Assembly (NCBI GenBank): GCA_913775265.1
Contig: CAJYJH010000093.1
Span: forward strand, 62,001-126,000
DNA: 64,000 nucleotides
Source: an uncultured Mucilaginibacter sp.
GTDB taxonomy: Bacteria; Bacteroidota; Bacteroidia; Sphingobacteriales; Sphingobacteriaceae
Direction of reading: 5' to 3'
In this document: piece by piece, positions 17,106 to 27,146 of the stretch
Layout of the letters: the number at the start of each line of letters is the position of its first letter
Numbering within the stretch: the stretch's first letter is position 1
Notes under the pieces: generated by a model
What the model was told of the DNA's origin: nothing
The model's input: only the letters and a program-made list of their open reading frames with translations
Databases searched by the model: none
Translations under genes and position numbers: made by a program

Positions 17106-17486
17106 GTAAATAGTTGAATGTAATAACTTACAAAGTAAGCTATTTAAATTGGTATTTTGTTTTACAAATTGCAACAGCGCTTTGTTTTAAGGCTGTTTAA
17201 TCAGAGCGCTGTTACCTTCGTGGCATTATACTTCGCTCTCAGAAATTATTGGTTAATCATCTACAATCATAAGGCAGACTTTGTTTGTTTAATTCTCTTG
17301 TGTTTAATTTATAAAAGTACTTTCAAAAACAAAGTTGAAAAAATAAATTGGTATTATAAAATTCGATCAACTTTTTATGACGCTTTGAATGGTTGCGTTT
17401 AACAGACAATTATTATACGTCCAGCTTTGTCCGGCTTATGAATAAATAAATCTTATCTGCATATTTGAGTATAAGTTATTTATTCA
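17106..17486. other. 381-nt AT-rich divergent intergenic region
   Basis: Separates dxs (minus) from the lipoprotein gene (plus). A box-like CATATTTG (17460-17467) lies 19 nt before the ATG at 17487, and TTACTTTG on the minus strand (17131-17138) lies 25 nt before dxs. An 81-codon open frame at 17157-17402 looks random. I see no tRNA, riboswitch or repeat here. Confidence 0.5.
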
Positions 17487-18476
17487 ATGAAACCTATTAA
17501 ACTACTGATCACAATTTTAGCAGCAACTATTTATATACTGGCAGCCGGTTGTAGTAAACACGAATCGGGGGTGTGGAAAAACGATGAAATTGCCAGCGGG
17601 CCTCGAGAAACCTTTCATGAGCTGAATGCTAAACTTCTCGATGGGTTGAAAAAGAACAAGCCCGGGATGGTAGAAAATTTGATGTCGAAAGAGTTATTGC
17701 AAAATACCAGTCTGCATCGAACTATTGAGCTTTGCAGCGTGCGCATGCGTTCAGGAAAAAATAAGATGTTTGATGAATACTATGCTGTTCACGATTTAAA
17801 ACGCGAACAGAAAATAAAGTCTCCTGATCACGGTGCAAATTCTTATTACCTCGATTATCAACCGTTAGCCCGCGAGATGTATACCGCAATGTACACCTTG
17901 CAGGATGGGCCCGAAACGTGGCTGCTCACAGCTGTTTATAATAAACTTGATTACGGCTGGCGACTGACTGATTTAGATTTGAACCCATATACCACTAACG
18001 GTAAAACCGCAGTAGAGCTTTATGAGGAAGCCAAACAGAAAAACAACAAAGGTTACCTGATTGATGCTTTAAGTATTATTGATCTGGCACGTGTTTCCTC
18101 AATGCCCAATATGATGTGGCGTTATAGTAAGCAGCCAGAAATTGATAGCTTTTACAGTCGGTTAATGAAACAGCTTGATGAAGCATACCCGTTTCCTTTG
18201 GTGATTAAACAATTGCCTACACAACCCAAAATTTTTAGAGTATTTAATCAGAGTCGCCCGGAGGGGAGTTGTCCTATGATTTACTACATCTCAAAATTTA
18301 ATGTAAAAGACAGTGCGGCTGTAAAAAAAGAACACGAAGAAGTAAAAAAAGTGATTGGGCAGGTAATACCGGGTATTAATCAGGAGCGAAAATACGTTTA
18401 TTATACAGTTTTTAATGGAATGCCTGACTGGAAAAGTAAGAAGATTCCGCACCTCGAAATACGCGATGTGTTGTAG
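17487..18476 (+). CDS. Lipoprotein of unknown function
   Basis: A 329-residue protein. A lipoprotein signal MKPIKLLITILAATIYILAA is followed by GC, placing the lipidated Cys at residue 22. The mature part is alpha/beta and charged. The middle segment WLLTAVYNKLDYGWRLTDLDLNPYTTNG is reminiscent of NTF2/DUF4019-like domains in which a 'YGWRLTDLDL'-type strand closes the fold, but this is weak. The C-terminal half has no recognised motif. It likely sits in the inner or outer membrane facing the periplasm. Neighbours (dxs, scpA) give no hint of function. Confidence 0.7.
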   Translation: MKPIKLLITILAATIYILAAGCSKHESGVWKNDEIASGPRETFHELNAKLLDGLKKNKPGMVENLMSKELLQNTSLHRTIELCSVRMRSGKNKMFDEYYAVHDLKREQKIKSPDHGANSYYLDYQPLAREMYTAMYTLQDGPETWLLTAVYNKLDYGWRLTDLDLNPYTTNGKTAVELYEEAKQKNNKGYLIDALSIIDLARVSSMPNMMWRYSKQPEIDSFYSRLMKQLDEAYPFPLVIKQLPTQPKIFRVFNQSRPEGSCPMIYYISKFNVKDSAAVKKEHEEVKKVIGQVIPGINQERKYVYYTVFNGMPDWKSKKIPHLEIRDVL

Positions 18477-18539
18477 AATGATGTTTGGTGAATAGTTTTA
18501 AAATATTGGTTGGTTGTAACCGGGGTAATGCAATTTGAT

Positions 18540-19289
18540 ATGGCAGATGAAAGCTTTGCAATACGCTTACCGCAGTTTGAAGGTCCGTTTGATTTGTTGC
18601 TGTTTTTTATTGAACGCGACGAACTGGATATTCATGAAATTGCCATAGCCCGCATCACCGATGATTTTCTGAACTATATTCATCAAATGAGCAGCCTTAA
18701 TATGGAGGTGGCCAGCGAGTTCATCTTTGTAGCTGCCACTTTGATGCGTATTAAAGCCAAAATGCTGTTACCACGCTATGAGGCAGAAGCTGATGAAAGC
18801 GAAGCGGACAGTAAAGAAGACCTTATCCGTAAACTGATCGAATACAAAAAGTTTAAAGATGTATGCGAGCAATTACGCCCGTTGGAAGATGAACGCTTTA
18901 AACAGGAGCGCCGCGGCAACATTGCCACCGAGCTGGCCGGCATCGAAGCAGTAGCTATGCCCGGCGAAGAATTGGCTGATCTTACCCTGTATCGCTTAAT
19001 GCAGGTTTACGAGCGGGTAAACCGCCGTTATATGAGCCGGTCTGAAGAGGTAACACACACCGTAGTACAATACCCTTATACTATTGAGCAGCAGAAAAAA
19101 GCAATAGATGATTTGCTGCGCATCAACGGGCGGCTGGATTTTAACGCCATGCTCAAAAGCTCCGAAAACAAAGTGCATTTTATCTATAACTTTTTGGCTA
19201 TGCTCGAGATGCTGCAACAAGAGTTAATAGATATACAAATAGGGCTTAATTACAATAATTTTTGGATTGCGCCGAAAACACCACGCTGA
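18540..19289 (+). CDS. scpA: Segregation and condensation protein A
   Basis: About 249 residues. ScpA is the kleisin that bridges Smc and ScpB for chromosome condensation. The open frame begins with a TTG at 18510, but [20 protein letters not shown] from the ATG at 18540 matches the family start (an ATG at 18528 is the alternative). Signatures are [44 protein letters not shown] and the C-terminal winged-helix segment [24 protein letters not shown] then LQQE. scpB is not nearby. glyA starts 32 nt downstream. Confidence 0.93.
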   Translation: MADESFAIRLPQFEGPFDLLLFFIERDELDIHEIAIARITDDFLNYIHQMSSLNMEVASEFIFVAATLMRIKAKMLLPRYEAEADESEADSKEDLIRKLIEYKKFKDVCEQLRPLEDERFKQERRGNIATELAGIEAVAMPGEELADLTLYRLMQVYERVNRRYMSRSEEVTHTVVQYPYTIEQQKKAIDDLLRINGRLDFNAMLKSSENKVHFIYNFLAMLEMLQQELIDIQIGLNYNNFWIAPKTPR

Positions 19290-19321
19290 TTTTGATTAAC
19301 TTAGGCCCCTTGTTAAACATC

Positions 19322-20593
19322 ATGAAAAAAGACAAACTGATATTTCAATTATTAGACGATGAGCAGCAACGCCAGGAAGAAGGCCTGGAGCTTATTGCCT
19401 CTGAAAACTTTGTTAGCAAACAGGTAATGGAAGCTGCCGGCTCGGTAGCTACTAACAAGTATGCCGAAGGCTTACCAGGTAAACGTTATTACGGCGGATG
19501 CCAGATTGTTGACGAGATTGAAACCATTGCTATTGAGCGGGCTAAAGAACTGTTTAATGCCGAGTGGGTAAACGTACAACCACACTCGGGTGCGCAAGCT
19601 AACGCGGCAGTGATGCTGGCTGTGCTGCAACCTGGCGATAAAATTTTAGGTTTCGACCTTTCGCACGGTGGTCACTTAACTCACGGTTCTCCGGTAAATT
19701 TTTCGGGTAAGTTATATCAGCCTTTTTTCTACGGCGTAAAAAAAGAAACCGGTTTAATTGATTACGAACAACTGCGTGCAACTGCATTGCAGGAAAAGCC
19801 AAAATTGATCATTTGTGGTGCCTCTGCCTATTCGCGCGATTGGGATTATGCCTTCATCCGCCAGGTAGCTGATGAGGTGGGTGCATTGGTTTTAGCCGAT
19901 ATTTCGCATCCGGCCGGTTTAATTGCCCGTGGCTTACTAACCGATCCGCTTCCGCATTGCCATATCGTAACTACCACTACCCACAAGACATTGCGTGGCC
20001 CACGTGGCGGCATGATTATGATGGGTAAGGATTTCGAAAACCCGTGGGGTCTTAAAACACCTAAAGGCGAGATTAAAAAGATGTCGGCCTTGTTGGATGG
20101 TGCCGTATTTCCGGGTACGCAAGGTGGTCCGTTAGAGCATATCATTGCTGCTAAAGCTGTAGCTTTTCACGAAGCGTTGAGCGATAGCTACATGAAATAT
20201 ATTGTACAGGTAAAACAAAATGCCCAGGCTATTGCCAAAGCTTTGGTTGATCTGGGTTACGAGATTGTATCGGGCGGTACAGATAATCACCTGATTTTAA
20301 TTGACTTGAGAAATAAAGGTATTTCGGGTAAGGCTGCTGAGAATGCATTGGTGAACGCCGACATCACCGTTAATAAAAATATGGTGCCGTTTGATGATAA
20401 ATCGCCGTTTGTAACCTCGGGTATTCGTATTGGTACGGCTGCGGTAACCACTCGTGGTATGAAAGAGAAACAAATGGAGCAAATTGCCGAATTGATTGAT
20501 GCTGTAATTAAAGATCCGGAAAATGAACATTCTTTAAAGAAAATACGTAAGAATGTACATGCGTTAACTGAAAAGTTCCCGCTGTACAACTAA
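19322..20593 (+). CDS. glyA: Serine hydroxymethyltransferase
   Basis: A 423-residue PLP enzyme interconverting serine and glycine while charging tetrahydrofolate with a one-carbon unit. The ATG at 19322 is chosen ([20 protein letters not shown]); the frame opens 20 codons earlier without family similarity. Motifs are [56 protein letters not shown] and the PLP lysine K222 in [14 protein letters not shown] weak TGATTTTG box (19287-19294) overlaps the scpA stop. Complete and highly conserved. Confidence 0.96.
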   Translation: MKKDKLIFQLLDDEQQRQEEGLELIASENFVSKQVMEAAGSVATNKYAEGLPGKRYYGGCQIVDEIETIAIERAKELFNAEWVNVQPHSGAQANAAVMLAVLQPGDKILGFDLSHGGHLTHGSPVNFSGKLYQPFFYGVKKETGLIDYEQLRATALQEKPKLIICGASAYSRDWDYAFIRQVADEVGALVLADISHPAGLIARGLLTDPLPHCHIVTTTTHKTLRGPRGGMIMMGKDFENPWGLKTPKGEIKKMSALLDGAVFPGTQGGPLEHIIAAKAVAFHEALSDSYMKYIVQVKQNAQAIAKALVDLGYEIVSGGTDNHLILIDLRNKGISGKAAENALVNADITVNKNMVPFDDKSPFVTSGIRIGTAAVTTRGMKEKQMEQIAELIDAVIKDPENEHSLKKIRKNVHALTEKFPLYN

Positions 20594-20620
20594 ACAAAAC
20601 TATTGATTAAGTAAGTGCAT

Positions 20621-23600
20621 ATGGTAATAGAGCGCTGGCCGGTACCTGTTAATGAAGACGAACGCTTAAAAGCGCTCGAGTCTTATGATATCCTGGATAC
20701 CATCCCCGAAGCTGAATACGATGCACTTACCCGTTTAGCATCTTACATATGCCAGGTGCCGCTTGCTTTCATCTCTTTTATTGATGGCAAGCGGCAATGG
20801 TTTAAATCAACCCTAGGCCTTACGATTGACGAAGTACCCCGGGCTGATTCTTTTTGCAGGTACACCATCATGAGCGATAAGCTGGTAGAGGTGGAAGATG
20901 CCCGCATGCACGATATATTTTCTGAAAGCGAATCGGTAAAGGGCGATTTCGGGCTGAGGTTTTACGCCAGCGCCCCATTAATTGATCCTGACGGTCACCG
21001 CTTAGGTTCGCTTTGTATATTTGATCATCAACCCAAGATACTTACTGTTGACCAGCGCGACGCTTTGCAAACCCTGGCCAGCGAGGTTATGTCGCATCTG
21101 GCTATACGCAAGCAAAAAAAAGAGCTCGAGTTCAGGCTGAGGCAGCACGAAGACTTTTTTACGCTCTTTAACAGTTCGTCCGAAATACATTTTATTGCCG
21201 ACGAGACATCCAAAATAGAGCATATTAATAATGCAACTGAAGCTATTTTAGGGTACAAGCCAGCTCAACTGGTTGGGCATTCGCTTTGGGAGTTTGTAGT
21301 AGGGCAAAACCGTGATCAATTTGCGCAACAGATAGAGATCGGGTTACACAGTCACAGGTCTTTTGAAATTGAAACTTGTGTGGTTGCCAAAAATGGCGAC
21401 GAAAAATGTATAAGCTGGTCGGCCATCAACCATAACGGTAAATGGTATGCCAGTGGCCGGGATATTACCGAGCACAAAAAAGTGCAGGCTCAGTTAGAGC
21501 AACTCTCTTTAGTTGCCAGCAAGGTTAGTAACGGTGTTGCAATTACCGATGCAGATAATCGGATTATCTGGACCAATGAGGCTTTTGAAGATATAACCGG
21601 ATACAATTTTGCTGATTTAAACAATCGGCAGATGGGCGATGTTTTTAAAGGTGATTATAATGATCCTAAAATAAACGATCGCATACAGGATCTGCTTAAA
21701 ACAGAAAAAGCTTTCGAAGTCGAAGTTAAGATAGAGCACAAAGACGGGCATTTAATGTGGCTATCAGTGATGAACTCGCCAGTGGCAGGTAGTGACGGCA
21801 AAATTGATAAATACATCAAAATATTGATCGATATCACTGCCCGTAAAAATGTAGAAAGCGACTTAGAGATTCTGTCATTTGCGTCAGCCAAATCGCCAAG
21901 TGGCGTAGTGATACGAGACCAGGACGGTGTTATTTTGTGGATGAATGAGGCTTTAGAGCATATACTTGGATACTCACTTAATGAGCTCAAAGGTAAAACT
22001 TTCGGCAATATGCTGATTGGTGAATACACAGATCTTAAAATTGCCAATCATGCTAAGCAGTCTTATGACCAAAATAATCCTTACGAGGTAGAAATACAAC
22101 TTTATAAAAAAGATGGTACTCCTGTTTGGGTTTTCTTATCAAACAGCCCATTTTTTAACAACGAGGGGCAGTTAGAACGTCAGGTAACAGTATGTGTTGA
22201 TATTAATGAGCGTAAGATTGCCGAGAGCCAGTTAACCATGCTATCATTAGTAGCCAGTAGCACAGTAAGTGGTGTAGTTATTAATAATAGCGAGGGGAAA
22301 GTGGAGTGGGTAAACACTGCTTTTGAAGATATTACCGGCTTTAAACTGGATGAAGTTAAAAATCAGCATTTAGGTGATGCGCTTAAAGGCGAACTGACCG
22401 ATTACGGCATTATTGAAAGAACACGCGAGCTGTCTAAAAATAAGCAGTCTTTTGAGGTTGATGTGCTGGCTTATCGCAAAGACAGGGAGCCGATATGGCT
22501 AACTGTAATTAACTCTGTAATATTAGATGATGCTGGTGCTGTTAGTAAATACATCGAAGTTATCATCGATATTACTGCCCGTAAAAATGCAGAGCATAAT
22601 TTAGTTGCCGCTAAAGAAGAAGCGCTGCAACTAAGTCGGGCTAAGGATATGTTTATATCTGTGATGAGCCATGAGATACGTACGCCGCTTAATGCCGTGA
22701 TTGGTATGTCGCATTTGCTGTCTCAAGATAATGTAGATGAATCTCAGGCAGAAAATCTGAACATTCTCAAGTTTTCGGCCGAGAACCTAATGACGCTGAT
22801 TAACGATGTGCTTGATTTTACTAAGATCGAAACGGGCAACATTGAGCTGGAAGAAACTAAGGTTGATTTACGCGATCTGGTGCATAGCGTAGCCAGCTCC
22901 ATGCAGTTCAAGGCTGCTGATCATCATATCTATTTTAAAGAAGATATTGCTGCTGATGTGCCTGACTGTATTTTGGGAGATCGCACGCGGCTAGTGCAAA
23001 TCCTTCTTAATCTGGCTGGTAACGCAGTTAAATTTACTGAGCAGGGCGGCGTAACCGTACAGCTATCAGTGATTGAACAAAATGCTAGTGAGGCAAAAAT
23101 AAGGTTTGCGGTTAACGATACCGGTATTGGTATTTCTGCCGATAAAACTGATACTATTTTCGAATCGTTTAAGCAGGCTGATGCCGATACCACTCGGAAA
23201 TACGGAGGTACAGGCTTAGGCTTAGCTATAACCAAGCGTTTGATAGAGTTACACCACTCGAATATTAACGTAGAAAGTACACCTGGTGTAGGGTCGAGCT
23301 TTTGGTTTGAGATTAATTTTAAGAAAGCAAATAATACTGTTGTGGCTGATACTGATAATGCCCTGAATGGGTTGAATATGAACGTGCTGGTGGTGGATGA
23401 CAATCAAATTAATCGCTTGTTGATTAATAAAGTATTGAAAAAATGGGGCGTTCAGGCTGAGTTTGCCGAAAACGGCGTAGATGCAGTTGAAAAGGTAACC
23501 ACTAAAGCCGACTATGATGTGGTGTTGATGGATATACACATGCCGGTAATGGGCGGGTTAGAAGCTACAGGCGTAATCCGTTCAAAAGAAGAAGAGTATT

Positions 23601-23749
23601 TTAAAAAGCTGCCTATTATTGCGCTTACTGCCTCTATGCTGAGCAATCAATTAGGCGAAATTAAAGAGTCGGGTATGGATGACTTTATCCTGAAACCTTT
23701 TGATCCGAAAAACCTGTACGAAAAATTGAGCCGCTACCAAAAGCAATAA
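20621..23749 (+). CDS. Hybrid histidine kinase: GAF, four PAS, HisKA, HATPase, receiver
   Basis: About 1042 residues from the ATG at 20621 (an in-frame GTG lies at 20615). Order: GAF (about 20-165; GxRxWFKSxxGL, FCRYTI, GSLCIFD), four PAS/PAC units starting near residues 176, 293, 416 and 539, HisKA with MSHEIRTPLNAVIGM (His684), HATPase (N box LAGNAVKF, G1 NDTGIGI, G2 YGGTGLGLAI), and a C-terminal receiver (VLVVDDNQ, phosphoacceptor Asp971 in LMDIHMPVMGG, ALTAS). No membrane helix or signal is seen, so it should be cytosolic. PAS units 2-4 repeat with an exact period of 369 nt. No cognate regulator is adjacent. Confidence 0.93.
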   Translation: MVIERWPVPVNEDERLKALESYDILDTIPEAEYDALTRLASYICQVPLAFISFIDGKRQWFKSTLGLTIDEVPRADSFCRYTIMSDKLVEVEDARMHDIFSESESVKGDFGLRFYASAPLIDPDGHRLGSLCIFDHQPKILTVDQRDALQTLASEVMSHLAIRKQKKELEFRLRQHEDFFTLFNSSSEIHFIADETSKIEHINNATEAILGYKPAQLVGHSLWEFVVGQNRDQFAQQIEIGLHSHRSFEIETCVVAKNGDEKCISWSAINHNGKWYASGRDITEHKKVQAQLEQLSLVASKVSNGVAITDADNRIIWTNEAFEDITGYNFADLNNRQMGDVFKGDYNDPKINDRIQDLLKTEKAFEVEVKIEHKDGHLMWLSVMNSPVAGSDGKIDKYIKILIDITARKNVESDLEILSFASAKSPSGVVIRDQDGVILWMNEALEHILGYSLNELKGKTFGNMLIGEYTDLKIANHAKQSYDQNNPYEVEIQLYKKDGTPVWVFLSNSPFFNNEGQLERQVTVCVDINERKIAESQLTMLSLVASSTVSGVVINNSEGKVEWVNTAFEDITGFKLDEVKNQHLGDALKGELTDYGIIERTRELSKNKQSFEVDVLAYRKDREPIWLTVINSVILDDAGAVSKYIEVIIDITARKNAEHNLVAAKEEALQLSRAKDMFISVMSHEIRTPLNAVIGMSHLLSQDNVDESQAENLNILKFSAENLMTLINDVLDFTKIETGNIELEETKVDLRDLVHSVASSMQFKAADHHIYFKEDIAADVPDCILGDRTRLVQILLNLAGNAVKFTEQGGVTVQLSVIEQNASEAKIRFAVNDTGIGISADKTDTIFESFKQADADTTRKYGGTGLGLAITKRLIELHHSNINVESTPGVGSSFWFEINFKKANNTVVADTDNALNGLNMNVLVVDDNQINRLLINKVLKKWGVQAEFAENGVDAVEKVTTKADYDVVLMDIHMPVMGGLEATGVIRSKEEEYFKKLPIIALTASMLSNQLGEIKESGMDDFILKPFDPKNLYEKLSRYQKQ

Positions 23750-23942
23750 AAAAGCAGGAGCCGCCTTTTACAACAACCCCTGCCAATCGATTATAATTCA
23801 AACTTGCCGGGTATTTGTACGGTGGTACTCCCAACAAAGTTTCACGCATTCTTAATAGTTTGTTAATTATTTTCTAACAGTTTGTCTGTCAAGCGGGTAA
23901 ATTTAAGTAGCAAATTGTCATTTTGATAAAAACTACGACCAC

Positions 23943-24641
23943 CTACACGGTATAAGCTATCGCCGCAATACTCAATTTTAGTCCCGGGATTTTAAGTAGT
24001 TCCTGTGCGCAGGCTTCGAGGGTAGAGCCGGTAGTAACTATATCATCTACCAATAGTACATGTTTCTCTTGCAGTGCTTCAGGGTTAGTAACCATAAAAA
24101 CTTGTTGCATATTGGCAAAACGCTCAAAGCGGTTCTTACGAGTTTGAGTAGAGGTTTTTACACCGCGCACTAATTGACGTTCAACAACAGATGCATTCAG
24201 CTTTTGTGCCAGCCCCTCCGCAAAGTGTGCGCTTTGATTGTAACCCCGCTCTCTCATTCGGCTTTTATGCAGCGGTACCGGGATAATGGCGTCAATACTT
24301 GAAAATGTTTGCGTTTGCAGCAATTGCTCACCGGCAATAGTGCCAAGCCGGTTGCCAATAGCCGGCATATTTTTGTATTTGAGCTGGTGCATCAGGTGTT
24401 GCACCTTGCCGCCCTTCTCAAAATATAAAAGTGCATACACGCCTTGCAAATCAACTTTGCCCCAAAACTGTCGGGCCACCGCATTGTCTGGCTGCAAGTG
24501 AAAATCGGTATAGGGCAAATTAAAAAGGCAGCTGGTGCACAGTAAGTGTTCTGAACCCAGCAAACTGCCGTTACAAGCCTGACAAAGGCGCGGAAACAAC
24601 AAGTTGATAAAATTGCCCAGGTAGGTATTTTGCAGGTTCAT
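23943..24641 (-). CDS. ComF family phosphoribosyltransferase-like protein
   Basis: A 232-residue protein. The N-terminal zinc-finger-like part has Cys pairs C20xxC23 (CQAC) and CTSC, followed by a PRTase domain with IPVPLHKSRMRERGYNQS, TSTQTRKNRFER and the PRPP loop VLLVDDIVTTGSTLEA. This is the ComF/GntX family, linked to DNA uptake in naturally competent bacteria. Most homologues are uncharacterised, so competence is only a possibility here. It is convergent with the kinase gene across 193 nt and lies upstream of rlmN's 3' end on the same strand. Confidence 0.85.
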   Translation of the reverse strand: MNLQNTYLGNFINLLFPRLCQACNGSLLGSEHLLCTSCLFNLPYTDFHLQPDNAVARQFWGKVDLQGVYALLYFEKGGKVQHLMHQLKYKNMPAIGNRLGTIAGEQLLQTQTFSSIDAIIPVPLHKSRMRERGYNQSAHFAEGLAQKLNASVVERQLVRGVKTSTQTRKNRFERFANMQQVFMVTNPEALQEKHVLLVDDIVTTGSTLEACAQELLKIPGLKLSIAAIAYTV

Positions 24642-24707
24642 GCACGGAAGATACTTGATTTAAACAACCCTACCAAAAACTGAGACAAAGAGCCTCTTTA
24701 AAAAGAA

Positions 24708-25769
24708 TTAAGCAACAACTGCTTTATCTTTAACGGCTAATTGTCCGCAAGCTGCATCAATATCTTTACCGCGGCTACGGCGTACATTAGTAATAATGCC
24801 TTGTTTGCGTAGGTAAGCAGCAAAGGCATCAATTTTGTCTTCGCCCGCATTTAAAAAATCTGCGAACGAGATTGGGTTATATTCAATGATGTTTACCTTA
24901 CAAGGCAGGTGTTTGCAAAATTTGGCTAACTCCATTGCATCCTGCAGTTCATCATTAAAGTTGTGAAACACGATATATTCGTATGTAACCGCGTTTTTGG
25001 TTTTATTATAGTAATATTTTAGAGCTTCGGCCAATGCTTTAAGAGAATTTTGCTCATTGATGGGCATAATCTGGTTACGCTTTTCATCATTAGCAGCATG
25101 CAGTGAGAGAGCCAGATTAAACTTTACCTGGTCGTCACCCAGTTTCTTAATCATTTTGGCAATACCGGCAGTAGACACGGTAATCCTTTTCGCCGCCATG
25201 TTTAAACCATCTTCGGCGGTAATGCGCTCTATCGATTTAAGTACATTGGCATAATTAAGCAATGGTTCGCCCATGCCCATGTACACAATGTTGGTAAGTG
25301 GAATGTTATAGTTTTGTTGCGCCTGCTGGTTCAAAAGTACTACTTGGTCGTAAATCTCGTCCGGATTCAAGTTGCGTTTACGATCCATGTATCCGGTAGC
25401 GCAAAACTTACAGGTGAGGCTGCAACCTACCTGAGATGATACACAAGCAGTCATACGCTCAGGCGTCGGAATTAAAACACCCTCAATTAAATGTGTATCG
25501 TATAATTTAAAAGAATTTTTTATAGTTTTATCCGCACTAAACTGCGAAGTGTTAATTACCGCATTGTTGATGGTAAAATGCTCATCCAGTTTTTTGCGAA
25601 GTTCTTTTGAAATATTACTCATGTCCTCAAAAGAAAAACATGATTTTTTCCAAAGCCATTCATAAACCTGTTTAGCCCTGAAGCTTTTTTCGCCAAGGTT
25701 GACAAATTGTTGTGTCAGAGTTTCTAAGCTCAGGCTGCGGATATCAATTTTACTGTTGTTTGCATTCAC
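24708..25769 (-). CDS. rlmN: Dual-specificity 23S rRNA/tRNA methyltransferase RlmN
   Basis: A 353-residue radical SAM enzyme methylating A2503 of 23S rRNA and A37 of some tRNAs. Start is the GTG at 25769 (VNANNSKIDIRSLSLETL). The frame stays open to 25844, but an exact TAnnTTTG box lies at 25774-25781, inside that extension, so the extension is not coding. The radical SAM triad is C116-x3-C120-x2-C123 (GCSLTCKFCATGYMD). Other features are GMGEPLLNY and the C-terminal RSRGKDIDAACGQL with the conserved catalytic Cys. Length matches the family. Confidence 0.94.
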   Translation of the reverse strand: MNANNSKIDIRSLSLETLTQQFVNLGEKSFRAKQVYEWLWKKSCFSFEDMSNISKELRKKLDEHFTINNAVINTSQFSADKTIKNSFKLYDTHLIEGVLIPTPERMTACVSSQVGCSLTCKFCATGYMDRKRNLNPDEIYDQVVLLNQQAQQNYNIPLTNIVYMGMGEPLLNYANVLKSIERITAEDGLNMAAKRITVSTAGIAKMIKKLGDDQVKFNLALSLHAANDEKRNQIMPINEQNSLKALAEALKYYYNKTKNAVTYEYIVFHNFNDELQDAMELAKFCKHLPCKVNIIEYNPISFADFLNAGEDKIDAFAAYLRKQGIITNVRRSRGKDIDAACGQLAVKDKAVVA

Positions 25770-25773
25770 AATA

Positions 25774-25781
25774 CAAATGTA
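25774..25781 (-). promoter_or_regulatory. Bacteroidota -7 box 4 nt before the rlmN GTG
   Basis: On the minus strand TACATTTG is an exact TAnnTTTG match, followed by 4 nt and the GTG start. The geometry is identical to purQ. It supports both the GTG start and a nearly leaderless mRNA. Confidence 0.55.
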
Positions 25782-25928
25782 AATAAAAAATATCCGGCTA
25801 CCTTTGCCGCCGGGTTTTTGAATTGTAAAATTAAAAAACAACAACTAAAAGTTAATTGTAATATTGTTTTTAATAACATTACATTTAAACTTTATGATGG
25901 GTGAGGGTGAATGATAAATTTCATTTAA

Positions 25929-27092
25929 ATGAAAAGTTTTAGAGCCGATTACGTTTTTCCTGTTAGTGCCGATCCGATAAAAAATGGAATAGTTACCGTT
26001 GATGATTCCGGTAAAATTATCTCAGTCAGTACTCATGCCCTTCCTGATATAGAAGTGGAGCAGCTTAATGGCATTATATGCCCTGGGTTTGTAAACACAC
26101 ACTGTCACCTCGAATTATCGCATCTCAAAGATTTAACACCCCGGCAAACTGGACTGGTAGAATTTATTAAATCAGTACAGCAATTACGTGGTGCTGGTGA
26201 AGATGCAGTTATCGAAGCTGCCTATGCTGCTGATGAACAAATGTACACTAACGGTATTGTAGCCGTTGGTGATATATCTAACAGTGTTAACAGTGTTGAG
26301 GTAAAAAAGCAGAGCAAGCTATACTATCATACTTTTGTTGAACTATTTAGTTTTCTTCCAGAACGTGCCGAAGAAGCCTTTGCAAACGCTTTGGAGCTGC
26401 AAAAGCAGTTCAAACCTTTGGTTACGTCCATCACACCCCATGCCCCATATTCGGTCTCCAAAGACTTATTCAGGCTTATTAAAAATTATAGTGACGCCAA
26501 CGAAAACCTGTTGAGTATACACAACCAGGAGTGCGAAGACGAAAATAAGTTTTACCGGTACAAACTGGGTGCTTTTAACGATTTGTACAAAAGCTTCGGT
26601 ATTGATATTAGTTATTTTAAACCTCAGGCCCGAAACTCTATACAATCGGTACTGCCCTTGTTAAGTAACCGACAAAATATATTGATGGTGCATAACACCT
26701 GCACTAATCTAAAAGATATATATTTTGTTAAACGTTTCGATCGTAAAATAAACTGGTGCTTTTGCCCGTCGGCTAACCTTTACATTGAAGGGCGCCTGCC
26801 TAAAATAGATCTGTTTGTTGACGAAGGCTTTAATATTACCTTAGGTACCGACAGCCTGGCTTCGAACGATAAGCTTTGTATTTTAAGTGAAATGCGTGTT
26901 TTGCAGCAACATTTTCCGGCTTTGAGTATTGGTACGTTGTTGGAATGGGCTACGATTAACGGTGCCAGATTTTTAGGCGTTGATGATGAAATTGGTACGC
27001 TGGAAGTTGGCAAAGCTCCCGGATTAAATTTGATTACCGGTTTAGACGGCTTAAAGATTACAGACAACTCTGAGGTAAAGCGCTTGCTTTAA
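25929..27092 (+). CDS. Amidohydrolase-superfamily deaminase-like protein
   Basis: A 387-residue metal-dependent hydrolase of the MtaD/SsnA/chlorohydrolase branch. Metal and catalytic ligands are H58 and H60 (NTHCHLELS), HAPYS at 171, H198 (SIHNQE), H255 (VHNT) and D308 (LGTDSLASND). The C-terminal WATINGARFLGVDDEIGTLEVG then KAPGLNLI is the typical composite beta domain. The substrate is probably an amino-purine or other heterocycle by family precedent, but none can be chosen from sequence. Aminofutalosine deaminase and guanine deaminase are the main alternatives. A one-mismatch TAAATTTC box ends 6 nt before the ATG. Confidence 0.8.
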   Translation: MKSFRADYVFPVSADPIKNGIVTVDDSGKIISVSTHALPDIEVEQLNGIICPGFVNTHCHLELSHLKDLTPRQTGLVEFIKSVQQLRGAGEDAVIEAAYAADEQMYTNGIVAVGDISNSVNSVEVKKQSKLYYHTFVELFSFLPERAEEAFANALELQKQFKPLVTSITPHAPYSVSKDLFRLIKNYSDANENLLSIHNQECEDENKFYRYKLGAFNDLYKSFGIDISYFKPQARNSIQSVLPLLSNRQNILMVHNTCTNLKDIYFVKRFDRKINWCFCPSANLYIEGRLPKIDLFVDEGFNITLGTDSLASNDKLCILSEMRVLQQHFPALSIGTLLEWATINGARFLGVDDEIGTLEVGKAPGLNLITGLDGLKITDNSEVKRLL

Positions 27093-27146
27093 ATTGCTTT
27101 TAATTATAGTAGAAGCCGTATAATTGCATTTGAAATTCTATTGGCT

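Noticed and set aside
17157..17402. 81-codon frame in the dxs/lipoprotein spacer
   Set aside because: Codon use and composition look random for this genome, it overlaps the dxs upstream region, and it has no recognisable domain.
23750..23942. Possible terminator (GCAGG ... CCTGC) in the kinase/comF spacer
   Set aside because: Five-bp stem with a long loop and no T-run; I see nothing else in these 193 nt.
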